Of a DNA stretch of 39,770 nt, positions 1 through 8,900 are shown piece by piece. Where the stretch lies: the NCBI RefSeq assembly GCF_002864045.1, contig NZ_PJPV01000027.1, forward strand, positions 1 through 39,770. Direction: 5' to 3'. Under the pieces are notes generated by a model. The model did no database searches, was not told where the DNA came from, and saw only the letters and a list, made by a program, of their open reading frames with translations. A program made the translations under genes and the position numbers. This DNA is from Endozoicomonas acroporae. GTDB lineage: Bacteria > Pseudomonadota > Gammaproteobacteria > Pseudomonadales > Endozoicomonadaceae. Numbering within the stretch: the stretch's first letter is position 1; every line of letters begins with the position of its first letter.

Positions 1-1
1 A

Positions 2-520
2 CTCAGCCCGGTTATCAAAGATGATAAAGATGGCATTGTTCCAGACCTCGTTAAGAAAGCGGTGGTTGCAAAGTTGGAACAGATTGAGGCAGCAAAAACG
101 CCAGTAGTAACATCAAGCCCTCAGCAAGGACTTCCAGCAAGGGCAAGCGTACCAACTCAAGGGAACCAGGTTGCCAACAGTCGCATTCAAGGGCCGCTAT
201 CTAACTTTGACGCGGCAATGGAAGCTCTGGATCGTTTTCGCGAATTGGGACATGCAGAACTTGAACTGCTGGAACCCCACCGAAGCCAAATGACTTATGT
301 TGAATTAAGCACTGCTATCTGCAAAATGAGCTACGCAGTGGATTCAGAAACACGGAAAGAATGGACTGAAGCCAGCGAGAAAAGGAGAAGAGACCCACTT
401 GGGCTTGATGAAATAGTGGAATGGGATTTGGACTCATTGGCGACATTGGATTCATTGGCGACAGAGTCAGAACTGGTCAACAACGATGACTGGATGGAAG
501 AGTTCCTACAAGGGCTGTGA
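2..520 (+). CDS. Unrecognised protein, 5' end cut by the window edge
   Basis: The reading frame is open from base 2, so the gene begins before the window; the first start-like codon inside is GTG at 62, but the frame upstream of it is also coding-like. I do not recognise the family. The visible part is hydrophilic, starts with a Gln/Pro/Ser-rich linker and becomes acidic toward the C-terminus. Two copies of the six-residue unit DSLATL/DSLATE stand in tandem near the end, encoded by an 18-bp direct repeat around 428-465. No membrane segment or signal peptide is seen in the visible part. It converges with mltA, leaving about 220 bases between the stops. No function can be assigned. Confidence 0.6.
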   Translation, partial: LSPVIKDDKDGIVPDLVKKAVVAKLEQIEAAKTPVVTSSPQQGLPARASVPTQGNQVANSRIQGPLSNFDAAMEALDRFRELGHAELELLEPHRSQMTYVELSTAICKMSYAVDSETRKEWTEASEKRRRDPLGLDEIVEWDLDSLATLDSLATESELVNNDDWMEEFLQGL

Positions 521-538
521 TATGCATTCACACGTTGC

Positions 539-553
539 AGGTGAAAAACACCT
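539..553. terminator. Small hairpin between convergent genes
   Basis: AGGTG, five A, CACCT forms a 5-bp stem 19 bases after the stop of the first gene, followed by TTCTATAA. The stem is short and the T-run poor, so this is only a possible terminator. The rest of 521-739 shows no gene I can support. Confidence 0.25.
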
Positions 554-739
554 TCTATAATCCGTATTCCAGAGGATTTGTCGACACTCTGTCTTCTTCT
601 CATTACCCCGTTTCCTGGCAGCTCTTGGAAGACCTTTTTTCTGACCTTTGAAGGATTCACGGAAGAAAGTTTCATCCAGTTCTGTGATGCCACTAACCCG
701 GAATTATTCAGTCCAGGCAGATTTATCAAGAAAAGCAGG

Positions 740-2023
740 TTATCGGGGAATCAACACATATAGCTTGCCAGGCTCCTGCTGTGGCCCGGCAATCAAGGCT
801 GCATCGTTGCCAGCGCCCATATAGATATCTCCCCGGACGGGACCCTTTATGGCACTGCCGGTATCCTGGGCAACCATCAGCTGCTGGAATTTCTCTCCGG
901 TGGCGGTGAGGCGGGTATCGAGCCATACCGGCAGGCCAAGGGGGATATAAGATGGATCCACAGCCAGTGTTCTTTTCGGGGCAGCAGGCACACCCTGAGC
1001 GGTGATGGCACCTTCCTCAGAAAAACTGAAAAAGATATAGCGAGGGTTCTGGTTGAGCAGCCATTCCCGTTGGTCCGGATGGTTTTCCAGCCATGACTGG
1101 ATGGTTTGCATGGATACTTCTTCAAGCTCCCCTTGCTGTTTCAGTATCCTCCCAATGGCCACGTAGTTGTGGCCATTATTACCGGCGTAGCCAACATGAA
1201 TAATGTTACCGTCAGGCAGTTCCACATTCCCGGACCCTTGAATCTGCAGAAAGAACTTATCAACAGGGCTGCTCAGCCACAGGAGCACATCGCTGGCTTT
1301 CGCTGTCTGTTGATTGATTTCTGCCCGACTGCCATAGGGTTTCAGGAAGCCTTTCTCAACCCGCCCCACCAATCCCGGGCCACTGAGTCCAAAGTCAGCC
1401 AGGCGAACCTTGACCAGATCGTGGGGCAGTTTCAGTAACGGGATTGGGTAATCTTCCGACGGTTTCAGACTGCCGGGAATAACCGGGGAGTAATAAGCGG
1501 TAAACAGGCCTTGTTTCTGGGGAGAGAGCTGGACAGGCGTAAAGTTTTGCTCAAAAAAGGTTTTCAGTTGACGGTCGGGGGTTTGCATCAGCTCCTTACA
1601 CAGCAATTGCCATTGCTGGTAGTTGCCCCAGGGGCTGTTGTCGGTCAGCACCGAACGGTTCAGGTGCTGGCAACTGTTCAGCAATGCCGGTCTTACGGCA
1701 ATGGCCTGTTGCTGGCTCCAGCCCTCCAGCTCACTGAATGTGACCGGCTGTCGTTCCGACGCTTTGGTCAATAGCCCGCAACCACTGAATAACAGAGAGC
1801 ACAGAAGAGGAATAAACCTGAAAACGTTGCCGGTGACTGACTTGGAAAAACCGGAGGTAGCGTGTTTGAAGTGCTGGAATGCAAAGGTCACGTTGAGTGC
1901 TTCTGGTTGAGAACGGTGAATTAGAGGAAGGTGCTGAATCAGCTTGCCTATTAAACCATATTTTTTGGCCTGTTGTGCAGGCAACTGTTTGCACAGCTGC
2001 CCGGATAGCCGGGGCGTTCTCAA
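740..2023 (-). CDS. mltA: Membrane-bound lytic murein transglycosylase A (MltA)
   Basis: MltA is an outer-membrane lipoprotein that cleaves the MurNAc-GlcNAc bond of peptidoglycan and leaves 1,6-anhydro ends. A lipobox-like LLFSGC follows a hydrophobic stretch, giving the lipidation Cys at residue 82 of the longest frame. The MltA core includes the stretch GLFTAYYSPVIPGS. The C-terminal 3D domain carries the Asp residues of VAQDTGSAIKG and RGDIYMG near the end. The start is uncertain: 2023 is a TTG and gives an unusually long segment before the lipobox, while GTG at 1891 places the Cys at residue 38. No ATG is available upstream of the lipobox. The gene is followed by no obvious operon partner and converges with the first gene. 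Confidence 0.9.
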   Translation of the reverse strand: MRTPRLSGQLCKQLPAQQAKKYGLIGKLIQHLPLIHRSQPEALNVTFAFQHFKHATSGFSKSVTGNVFRFIPLLCSLLFSGCGLLTKASERQPVTFSELEGWSQQQAIAVRPALLNSCQHLNRSVLTDNSPWGNYQQWQLLCKELMQTPDRQLKTFFEQNFTPVQLSPQKQGLFTAYYSPVIPGSLKPSEDYPIPLLKLPHDLVKVRLADFGLSGPGLVGRVEKGFLKPYGSRAEINQQTAKASDVLLWLSSPVDKFFLQIQGSGNVELPDGNIIHVGYAGNNGHNYVAIGRILKQQGELEEVSMQTIQSWLENHPDQREWLLNQNPRYIFFSFSEEGAITAQGVPAAPKRTLAVDPSYIPLGLPVWLDTRLTATGEKFQQLMVAQDTGSAIKGPVRGDIYMGAGNDAALIAGPQQEPGKLYVLIPR

Positions 2024-2146
2024 TTTCCCATGTGACCAGAACGCCCCGTGAACGCTCTTTATACTACGTCGGGTTGTTAAGAAACAACAGGCTCTGGCAT
2101 ACCACTCATCAATTTGCCCACTTCCTGATCGATGTAATAGAGGAAT

Positions 2147-2467
2147 TTAATATTGAGACTCAGGCAAATGAACCACCATGCCGTCCATCTCATCAGTGAC
2201 GACAACCTGGCAGCTCAGCCTGCTGGTTTCTCTCGGCTCACGGACAACATCCAGCATTTCCTGCTCCATGCCTTCAGCCGGTCCGACCATCTCAATCCAC
2301 CCTTCATCAATATAACAGTGGCAGGTGGCACAGGAGCAGGCACCACCACACTCTGCGAGGATGCCATCGATCATGTTATCAACGGCACCCTGCATCAAAG
2401 TACTACCTGAGTCGATGTCGGCTTCATACTGGTTGCCGTCGTGAGTAACAAACTGAATCAGAGGCAT
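2147..2467 (-). CDS. 2Fe-2S ferredoxin, adrenodoxin/putidaredoxin type
   Basis: A 106-residue electron carrier with the four cluster ligands in adrenodoxin spacing: Cys40-x5-Cys46-x2-Cys49-x36-Cys86. The region around the first ligands reads CGGACSCATC, typical of the class that serves cytochrome P450 or hydroxylase systems or Fe-S assembly. Length and acidic composition fit the family. The ATG at 2467 follows an AAGGA-like ribosome site. No reductase or oxygenase lies next to it, so its partner cannot be named from this window. It is not the isc-operon Fdx by context, since no iscSUA or hscBA genes are present. Confidence 0.88.
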   Translation of the reverse strand: MPLIQFVTHDGNQYEADIDSGSTLMQGAVDNMIDGILAECGGACSCATCHCYIDEGWIEMVGPAEGMEQEMLDVVREPRETSRLSCQVVVTDEMDGMVVHLPESQY

Positions 2468-2560
2468 GGGAGTCCTTTCTTGTCTTTTTATTGCTGTTTC
2501 ACTCTATCGGACTCACCACGGAAAGAAAAGTGACCACCTGTCAGACAAACCGCCCGGACA

Positions 2561-3184
2561 TTATTTGTTGTATATATCAGGCGTTTCAAAGGGTCCATCA
2601 CAGCCAAGCTCAGGATGCTTGCCCGGATGAGAGAGAAAGAACTCATGCATTCTGGCAAAGTCAGAGGGAATATCTCCGGACATGGACATAGGTGCGCCCA
2701 TAATGACCTTTCGCTGCTGAAAGTCGAAGGCAATGGGTACAACCGGAACGTTGGCACCATTCGCTATATGATAAAAACCGGTTTTCCACTTTTGCACCTT
2801 TGACCGGGTGCCCTCAGGTGCAATAGCCAGCACGAAGTGGTCACTGCTGTTGATCTCTGCGATGGCCTGATCAACCCGGTTGATGGATTTATCACGCTCT
2901 ATGGGAATACCGCCAAGCCGATGCATCAACACACTCAGGGGCCAGAAAAACAGCGAGTGCTTGGCAAAAAACCGGACACGTATACGGGTTACCAGCTTAA
3001 CCGCAACGCCGATAACAAAATCCCAGTTTGATGTGTGATGGGCGACGATGATCACGTATTTATTGAGGTGTTCCGGCAGGTTTCCCTCAATTTTCCATCC
3101 GCCAAGTAACCACAGGACAAAGTGCCCCAGGCCTGTCTTGAAGCGGTTTTTGGGAAGGTAGTTGCTGGTGAAGGACGATTGCAT
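2561..3184 (-). CDS. PlsC-like 1-acylglycerol-3-phosphate acyltransferase family protein
   Basis: A lysophospholipid acyltransferase-like protein of 207 residues. The catalytic HX4D motif is HTSNWD at residues 50-55, and the substrate-binding motif is APEGTRSK with Glu124, Gly125, Thr126 and Arg127. A hydrophobic N-terminal segment (about 20-32) suggests peripheral or single-span inner-membrane association. Members transfer an acyl chain to lysophosphatidate or related glycerolipids. The protein is shorter than E. coli PlsC and may act on another lipid, such as an ornithine or glycine lipid precursor; the sequence does not decide this. The ATG at 3184 is used. It shares strand with the HD protein upstream, with an 88-base gap. 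Confidence 0.85.
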   Translation of the reverse strand: MQSSFTSNYLPKNRFKTGLGHFVLWLLGGWKIEGNLPEHLNKYVIIVAHHTSNWDFVIGVAVKLVTRIRVRFFAKHSLFFWPLSVLMHRLGGIPIERDKSINRVDQAIAEINSSDHFVLAIAPEGTRSKVQKWKTGFYHIANGANVPVVPIAFDFQQRKVIMGAPMSMSGDIPSDFARMHEFFLSHPGKHPELGCDGPFETPDIYNK

Positions 3185-3272
3185 AGTTAACTTGCTAAAG
3201 CAGGAAAGCGCGGCAGTATGTCACTTTTGTTGCACTTCGTCAGTCGGTAAATACCTTTTTAACAGGGTCAGA

Positions 3273-3878
3273 TCAACAATCCTGAAGCCAGCCATTACGG
3301 ACAGAGTGATCAATCTGTTCAAGAACATAACACCACAGTTTGGGGGCCAGGTGCTCCAGATACTGATTCCGTCTCAACACCTGACTGCGGGTAACCTGAT
3401 ACTTTGCCCAAGTGCCACCCTCGCTGTCCATATTCTGGATCACCGGTAACAGGCAGTCCATGGCTTTGGCGAAGCGGGCATCCGGGCTGTGTACCTGCTC
3501 AAATTCAAGCCAGAGCGCCCTGAACTCATCGGCCTGTTCCTGTGGCAATAGCCCGAACAGGCGCTCTGCCGCCGCCATTTCTTTAATTGACTGACCAGCC
3601 AGCTCGGTAGTCCCGGCAAACGCAAATGTATCTCCGGCATCAATTTCCACAATATCGTGAAGCAGCAGCATCTTGATCACCCGGCTAATATCAACCGGCT
3701 CTTCAGCGTACTCTTGCAGGGTCATCGCCTGCACCGCAATATGCCAGCTATGTTCGGCACTGTTCTCCTGTCGACTGTTATCAGGCTTTACCATGGTTTT
3801 TCGATAAACCGCCTTGAGTTTATCCAGCTCCTTGATAAAAGCCAGTTGCTGTCCAAGCCTTGAGGAAATAACAGACAT
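3273..3878 (-). CDS. HD-domain phosphohydrolase (YfbR/HDDC2-like 5'-nucleotidase)
   Basis: The 201-residue protein shows the HD superfamily metal-binding pattern: His43 in AEHSWH, His74-Asp75 in LLLHDIVEID, and a later Asp in AKAMDCLLPV. This H...HD...D layout and the phrase HDIVEIDAGDTF are typical of the HDDC2/YfbR group, which dephosphorylates deoxyribonucleoside 5'-monophosphates. No membrane segment is predicted, so a cytoplasmic location is expected. The start ATG at 3878 is the only good choice. Substrate specificity is inferred from family resemblance. Confidence 0.82.
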   Translation of the reverse strand: MSVISSRLGQQLAFIKELDKLKAVYRKTMVKPDNSRQENSAEHSWHIAVQAMTLQEYAEEPVDISRVIKMLLLHDIVEIDAGDTFAFAGTTELAGQSIKEMAAAERLFGLLPQEQADEFRALWLEFEQVHSPDARFAKAMDCLLPVIQNMDSEGGTWAKYQVTRSQVLRRNQYLEHLAPKLWCYVLEQIDHSVRNGWLQDC

Positions 3879-4050
3879 AAATTTTGAACCATATTACTAA
3901 TATTGCGTCTAAGAACATAAAGCCTAACAGAACACTAAGCCAGCAACTAACCATCGATTTTAAAATCAATCAGTTATAAAAGAAGCTGGTCATTGAGCAG
4001 AACCGGCAGAACACTCAAAACATAGTCGAATTAACCACCTGGTATGCCCG

Positions 4051-4743
4051 ATGAACCCATCTATAAACAGCACTCTCTTTGCTCACAACCCCCCTCCTGA
4101 GCATGTCTATCACAACAAAGAACCATCCGAAGAGCGCTCGAATACCACCACTGAAGCTTGCTCTCAAAGTAACGCACCTTCAGGAAAAAGTGATGGGCTA
4201 GCCGTTAGAACCTGTGAGGTTATCGAAAAAACAGAAACATTTATGTCCAGGGTAAAACGTCATGGTAAATGGTTGCTGTCAAAAGTTCCCGGGGCTCTGT
4301 GCACCCCACTGAGAGTCTGCACTACTTTATTGCATGCGGGCATTTTTGCCGGTTATTACGTTACAGTAATGACCATTACCGGCATTGGAGCGCTTACCGG
4401 GGCGATGACGGGGGTAGCTGCTGCAATAAAAGCAAGTATCAGACCCTGCCCGGCAGAAAAATCATTTAAAGAATACACCGTCAGTCATGCACAAAAAGTC
4501 TTTAAATGGCTGGCTCTGCCCTATGAGACCTTGCCAAAAACGCTTAAGGGCTCAATATTTCCGGCGATAGCCAGTGCCGTGCTTTTTATTGTTGAAACGG
4601 TGACTATTCCGGGAAAACAGCTCTCCATTCATGTGTATGAAAACATTTGCCACGCCACTTACCAGGCGACCAAACCCTATAAGCCTGTCACTGATATGAC
4701 CGTAAAGCTGTTTGATACCACTAAGCGATGGATTCAGAATTGA
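4051..4743 (+). CDS. Unrecognised protein with hydrophobic segments
   Basis: I do not recognise this 230-residue protein. The first 50 residues are polar, rich in Ser, Thr, Asn and Pro, and carry no signal peptide. A long hydrophobic Gly/Ala/Thr stretch covers about residues 92-128 and could span the membrane once or twice. A second hydrophobic segment lies at about 168-186, and the remainder is basic. A polar leader followed by a glycine-rich hydrophobic hairpin is reminiscent of proteins that insert into host membranes, but nothing here proves that. The ATG at 4051 has no clear ribosome site. It converges with the DUF2333 gene. Confidence 0.65.
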   Translation: MNPSINSTLFAHNPPPEHVYHNKEPSEERSNTTTEACSQSNAPSGKSDGLAVRTCEVIEKTETFMSRVKRHGKWLLSKVPGALCTPLRVCTTLLHAGIFAGYYVTVMTITGIGALTGAMTGVAAAIKASIRPCPAEKSFKEYTVSHAQKVFKWLALPYETLPKTLKGSIFPAIASAVLFIVETVTIPGKQLSIHVYENICHATYQATKPYKPVTDMTVKLFDTTKRWIQN

Positions 4744-4754
4744 AGCAAAAGCAG

Positions 4755-4772
4755 GGGGGATTGAATTCCCCC
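4755..4772. terminator. G5/C5 hairpin between convergent genes
   Basis: GGGGG, an 8-base loop, CCCCC lies between the stops of the 4051 gene and the DUF2333 gene. It is symmetric enough to act in both directions, but neither side has a strong T-run. Confidence 0.35.
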
Positions 4773-4776
4773 ATCA

Positions 4777-5808
4777 TTAACCTTGTTCCAGTAAACGCCG
4801 CAGATCAATAATCGCCGCATTCGCACGGGAGACATAATTAGCCATCACCAGAGAGTGGTTAGCCAGCAAGCCAAAACCGGAACCGTTCAGTATCATCGGG
4901 CTCCAAACCGCATCCTGGGTCGCCTCCAGCTCGCGGATAATCTGTCGGACACTGACCGTGGCATTTTTCTTGTCCAGAACGTCAGCAAAGTCCACTTCTA
5001 TCGCCCTGAGAAGATGTATCAGAGCCCAGGAAGTACCTCGGGCCTCATAGAAAACATCATCAATCTGTGACCAGGGTGTTTTTACATCAATCAATACAGC
5101 ACTGTCGGTGGATTGAGCCTCCGCGCCGGAAAGGTCGGTATTCAAACGGGGTTTACCAACACTGGCACTCAGACGTTGGGAAAGGCTGCCGAGGCGCGTT
5201 TCTACATCCCCCAGCCAGCGGGTCAGATTATCGGCCCGGGCATAAAACTGCGCCGAGTCATTGGGATCGGACAAACGGGTCATATAGCTGTTCAGCTTAT
5301 CAATGCCCCTCTGGTATTCCCGCTCACTGGAAGGCAGAATCCAGCTTCTGGCATCAAAATTAAACTGCGGCTCGGCCACCGCAAGATCCTGGTCTTCCCT
5401 TGACTGCGACTGGGAACGACTGAAGTCCTTGCGCAGGGCCCGGGCCATATCACGCACCTGAATCAGAACACCCACTTCCCAATTGGGCATATTATCCATC
5501 AGTACGCCCGGTGGCATAATGTCATTGCGCAGGAAACCACCCGGCTTATTCAGCAGCGTATTCGCCAGGGTATAGAGTGTTGCTGTTGTGGTATAACCAG
5601 TGACGACAGCCTGAGCATTATCAGTGGCCAGCTTTTCGGCATTGGCCTTTACTGAGAACAGGTCTGGCTCCTGACTCCAGTACCAGCCAACAAGTGATAG
5701 AAACAGAATCAATACGCCAGTGCCGACGGCCAGGGCTTTACCATAGATAAGACCCGACATTTTCTGCATACCCGACTGAAAAGCCGATTTCATCTTTTCC
5801 AGCGCCAT
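4777..5808 (-). CDS. DUF2333 family inner-membrane protein
   Basis: The protein resembles the DUF2333 family of gammaproteobacteria, whose function is not established. One transmembrane segment lies close to the N-terminus (ALAVGTGVLILFLSLVGWYW), followed by a large soluble, probably periplasmic, domain with the stretch PGGFLRNDIMPPGVLMDNMP that I associate with the family. The frame could start at GTG 5826, but ATG at 5808 is preceded by GGGGA at good spacing, so 5808 is chosen, giving 343 residues. No neighbour on the same strand suggests a partner. The intergenic stretch 5809-5962 shows no clear feature. Confidence 0.8.
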   Translation of the reverse strand: MALEKMKSAFQSGMQKMSGLIYGKALAVGTGVLILFLSLVGWYWSQEPDLFSVKANAEKLATDNAQAVVTGYTTTATLYTLANTLLNKPGGFLRNDIMPPGVLMDNMPNWEVGVLIQVRDMARALRKDFSRSQSQSREDQDLAVAEPQFNFDARSWILPSSEREYQRGIDKLNSYMTRLSDPNDSAQFYARADNLTRWLGDVETRLGSLSQRLSASVGKPRLNTDLSGAEAQSTDSAVLIDVKTPWSQIDDVFYEARGTSWALIHLLRAIEVDFADVLDKKNATVSVRQIIRELEATQDAVWSPMILNGSGFGLLANHSLVMANYVSRANAAIIDLRRLLEQG

Positions 5809-5962
5809 AATTTCCCCGTTCGTCACCGCTCAGACACTTATCCTGAATATGGCGTTCCAATATGGATGCGCTTCCAAGCGGCCATTATCCTCTAATAATT
5901 GTGGTTGTGCGAGTTTCTGTTAGAGCCTGTTGGGGTTTTGTTGCGAGTGCAGTGATAAAAAT

Positions 5963-8900
5963 TCACGTTGAGTTCACCCGATCTTCTCCAGGGCGCATCA
6001 TGGCAAACAGTGTTTTAACAAACGCCTTTCTCTTGATCTGGTAATCACTCACATAATGAGTTGTTGCCAGCCAGTCGTTAACCCGGTGTTCAAAATCATG
6101 AAAACAAATATGGCGGACCAATTTCATGTGCAGGTTCTCAGTCAATGCATAAAGGCGTTGTTGCTCTTTTTGCAGCTGATGACTCCGGCTGTCGGGATTG
6201 TCTTCAGAGTGCAGAGCGATAAACTGCCTGGCTTTATTCAGGGTAAGCAGGCAGCGAAACAGCAAGCCATAAATACGTTCCTCGGTATTTTGGGGGCTGT
6301 TAAACAGAAGGGTTCGAGGTACGTCAAATACCGGCCCGTTTTGCAATTGCTCAGTCAGCGGGTCCAGGTTCTCAGCGAGGTATTCCAGCGTATCGTTCAG
6401 TAATCTGGTTTCCTCAGCAAACGACAAACACCACACCGGCCTCTCAACACCAGGGACGTGAACGGCTAATAGTGCGGCATTTCCATAGACTACCCTGTCA
6501 TCAATACTGGCCTGAAGCCCCATGACTTTTATCCCAAAATCCCCGTCTTTAAGATGGATATTGTAGGCGCTTGGCAGTTTAATCTCCTGACATCCCCGGA
6601 TTGGCGAGATGATGATACTCTTGAGAATTTCAGAGCCCCGCTCGATGTTCAGCGTCTGCAGCTTATCAAAAAGCAGTCTGGCCGTTTTTTCTGTCGTACA
6701 GATAATGTCAATATCATTAAATACCTGGCAGATGTTCTGTAAAAAACGGGCATAAGAGCCGGTAATCAGAATGGGGGGATGCGTACAGGAAACATTGATT
6801 TCCTGAATAATCTCCAGTGTTTTCAATGTTAGGGCATTTAACCGCATAACCGGCTTGTGCGAGAAAACCGGTCTGCCTGACCATTGCCAGAGAGTTTGCG
6901 CCACGCTGGCGGTCATTGCCCCGGTGGTAAACGTACTTTCTGCTGCATCCCGGGGCAAACTGCCAGACCGGGGGTTGTATGTACCCTGTTGTTTCGATAC
7001 GGAGTACTGGCAACTGACGACAACAGAAGCCTTTTGTTGACTGGCTGAAGCTTCGTATCCATTAAAGCTGTCACTGTTCCACCATGAGTCCACGGCATTT
7101 TCCCGTAACAGTAAACCATCCATTACCAAAGCCTCGGAGCTGCACTCTTCAAACCAGCAGCCTAAAGCATGGCGCAGCTTACTTCCTTCAGGAAAACTCT
7201 GAAGGCATTCCAGTACCTGGTATTGATGGATTTCCTGTCCATCAATAGGCTGCCTGGTGATGTAGCAGTGTGCCATAAAGAAAAAATGCAGGCGTGAGTT
7301 CTGAAATGAACTCCTCAGTGCATTGATGGATTCCAGTACCTGTTCTGCCGAAACGCCCTGATGATCAATGGTCAATTCTTGCTGCATGGCCATAAATTTC
7401 AAGAGACATTGCAGTCGGTGTTGTTCATCTTTAACTGGTACGTTGTTTAGTATTTGCAAGGCCTCTTGCAGTATACCCTGAGCTTCATTGATATCATCGC
7501 ACTGCTGAGTTTGCTGCAGCCTTTGCATCAGATACCTGGTTTGCCTTGAGGAATGATCCCCGGGAACTTGATTAAACGCTGCCAATACATCCTTGTTGTC
7601 CAGATAGTTGCCATTCAATTGCCTGGCATTCAATGCCAGCTGAGAATAAAAAATAGCAACTTCGAGCAACCCGCCACAGCGTTCATAATCCTTAACCACC
7701 TCTTCCGGTGTGACCTGCTGACCATGCAACAGCAGCCCCCTCAGGCAACATTCGGCTTTAAAGCGAGCCAGCGCCAGTGGTGCTCTGGCTGCCTGAAAAT
7801 CGTTAACCAGCTCATCCGGTGTGACCTGCCGACCATTCAACCTCAGGCCCATCAGGCAACACTCCGCCTTGAAGCGCGCTATCGCCACTTTGCCTTCCGG
7901 GCTATTCGGGAAACCCTTGACTACTTCATCCGGTGTGACCTGCTGGCCATCCAACGGCAAACTCCTCAGACAACATTGTTGCTTGAAGTGCACGGCTCCC
8001 AGTCTGCCTTCCGGACTCTCCGGGAAATCCCTGAGCACTTCATCCGGTGAGACCTTCCGACCATATAACGTCAGCCCCCTCAGGCAACATTGTTCTTTAA
8101 AGTGTGCCAGCTCCAGTGGTGCTTTGGCGGCCCGAAAATCCCTGGCCACCGCATCCGGGGTGAACTGCTTGCCATTGGACAGCAGCCCCTTCAGGCAACA
8201 TTGCTCCTTAAAGCGCGCTATCCCCAGTTTGCCTTCCGGACTATCCGGAAAATTCGTCAGCACTGCATCCGGTGTGATCTGCTGGCCATACAACGACAAG
8301 CCCCTCAGGCAGCATTTCACTTTGAAGCGCACTATCGCCAGTATGCCTTCCGGATTACCCGGAAAAATCTTAACCACCTCTTCGGGTGTGACCGGCTGGC
8401 CATGTAACCGCATACCCCTGAAGCAACATTCCTGTTTAAAGCGCGCTATCCCCAGCTTGCCTTCTGAACTGTCCGGGAAGCTATTCAACACCGCCTCCGG
8501 CGTGACCGGCTGGTCGTGCAACACCAGCCCTTTCAGGCAACATTCCTGTTTAAAGCGCGCTATCCCCAGCCTGCCTTCCGGAGTATCCGGAAACTCCCTG
8601 AACACAGAATCCGGTGTCACCTGCCGACCATGCAGCAAAATCCCCCTCAGGCAACATTGTTCTTTAAAGCGCGCCAGCTCAAGGGTTGTTTTGGTGGACT
8701 GCAAATCCCTGACCACCTCCTCCGGTGTCACCTGTCGGCCATTCAATGGCATGCTCCTCAGGCAACATTCCACTTTGAAGTGTGCCAGTTCCAGTGTTGC
8801 CCCGACGGCCTGATAGCCCTTGACCACCGCATCCGGTATGACCAGCTGGCCATTCAACGGCACCCCCTTCAGACAACATTCCGCTCTGAAACGTGCCAGT

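Noticed and set aside
578..763. 61-codon frame in the gap after the first gene
   Set aside because: No ribosome site, no recognised similarity, and it runs into the 3' end of mltA.
5809..5826. Earlier GTG start for the DUF2333 gene
   Set aside because: The ATG at 5808 has a GGGGA ribosome site at proper spacing; the GTG has none.
7821..8813. 330-codon open frame opposite the repeat array of copy 1
   Set aside because: It is antisense to the in-frame repeats; because the unit length is a multiple of three, the reverse frames also stay open. Its translation is a low-complexity echo of the repeat.
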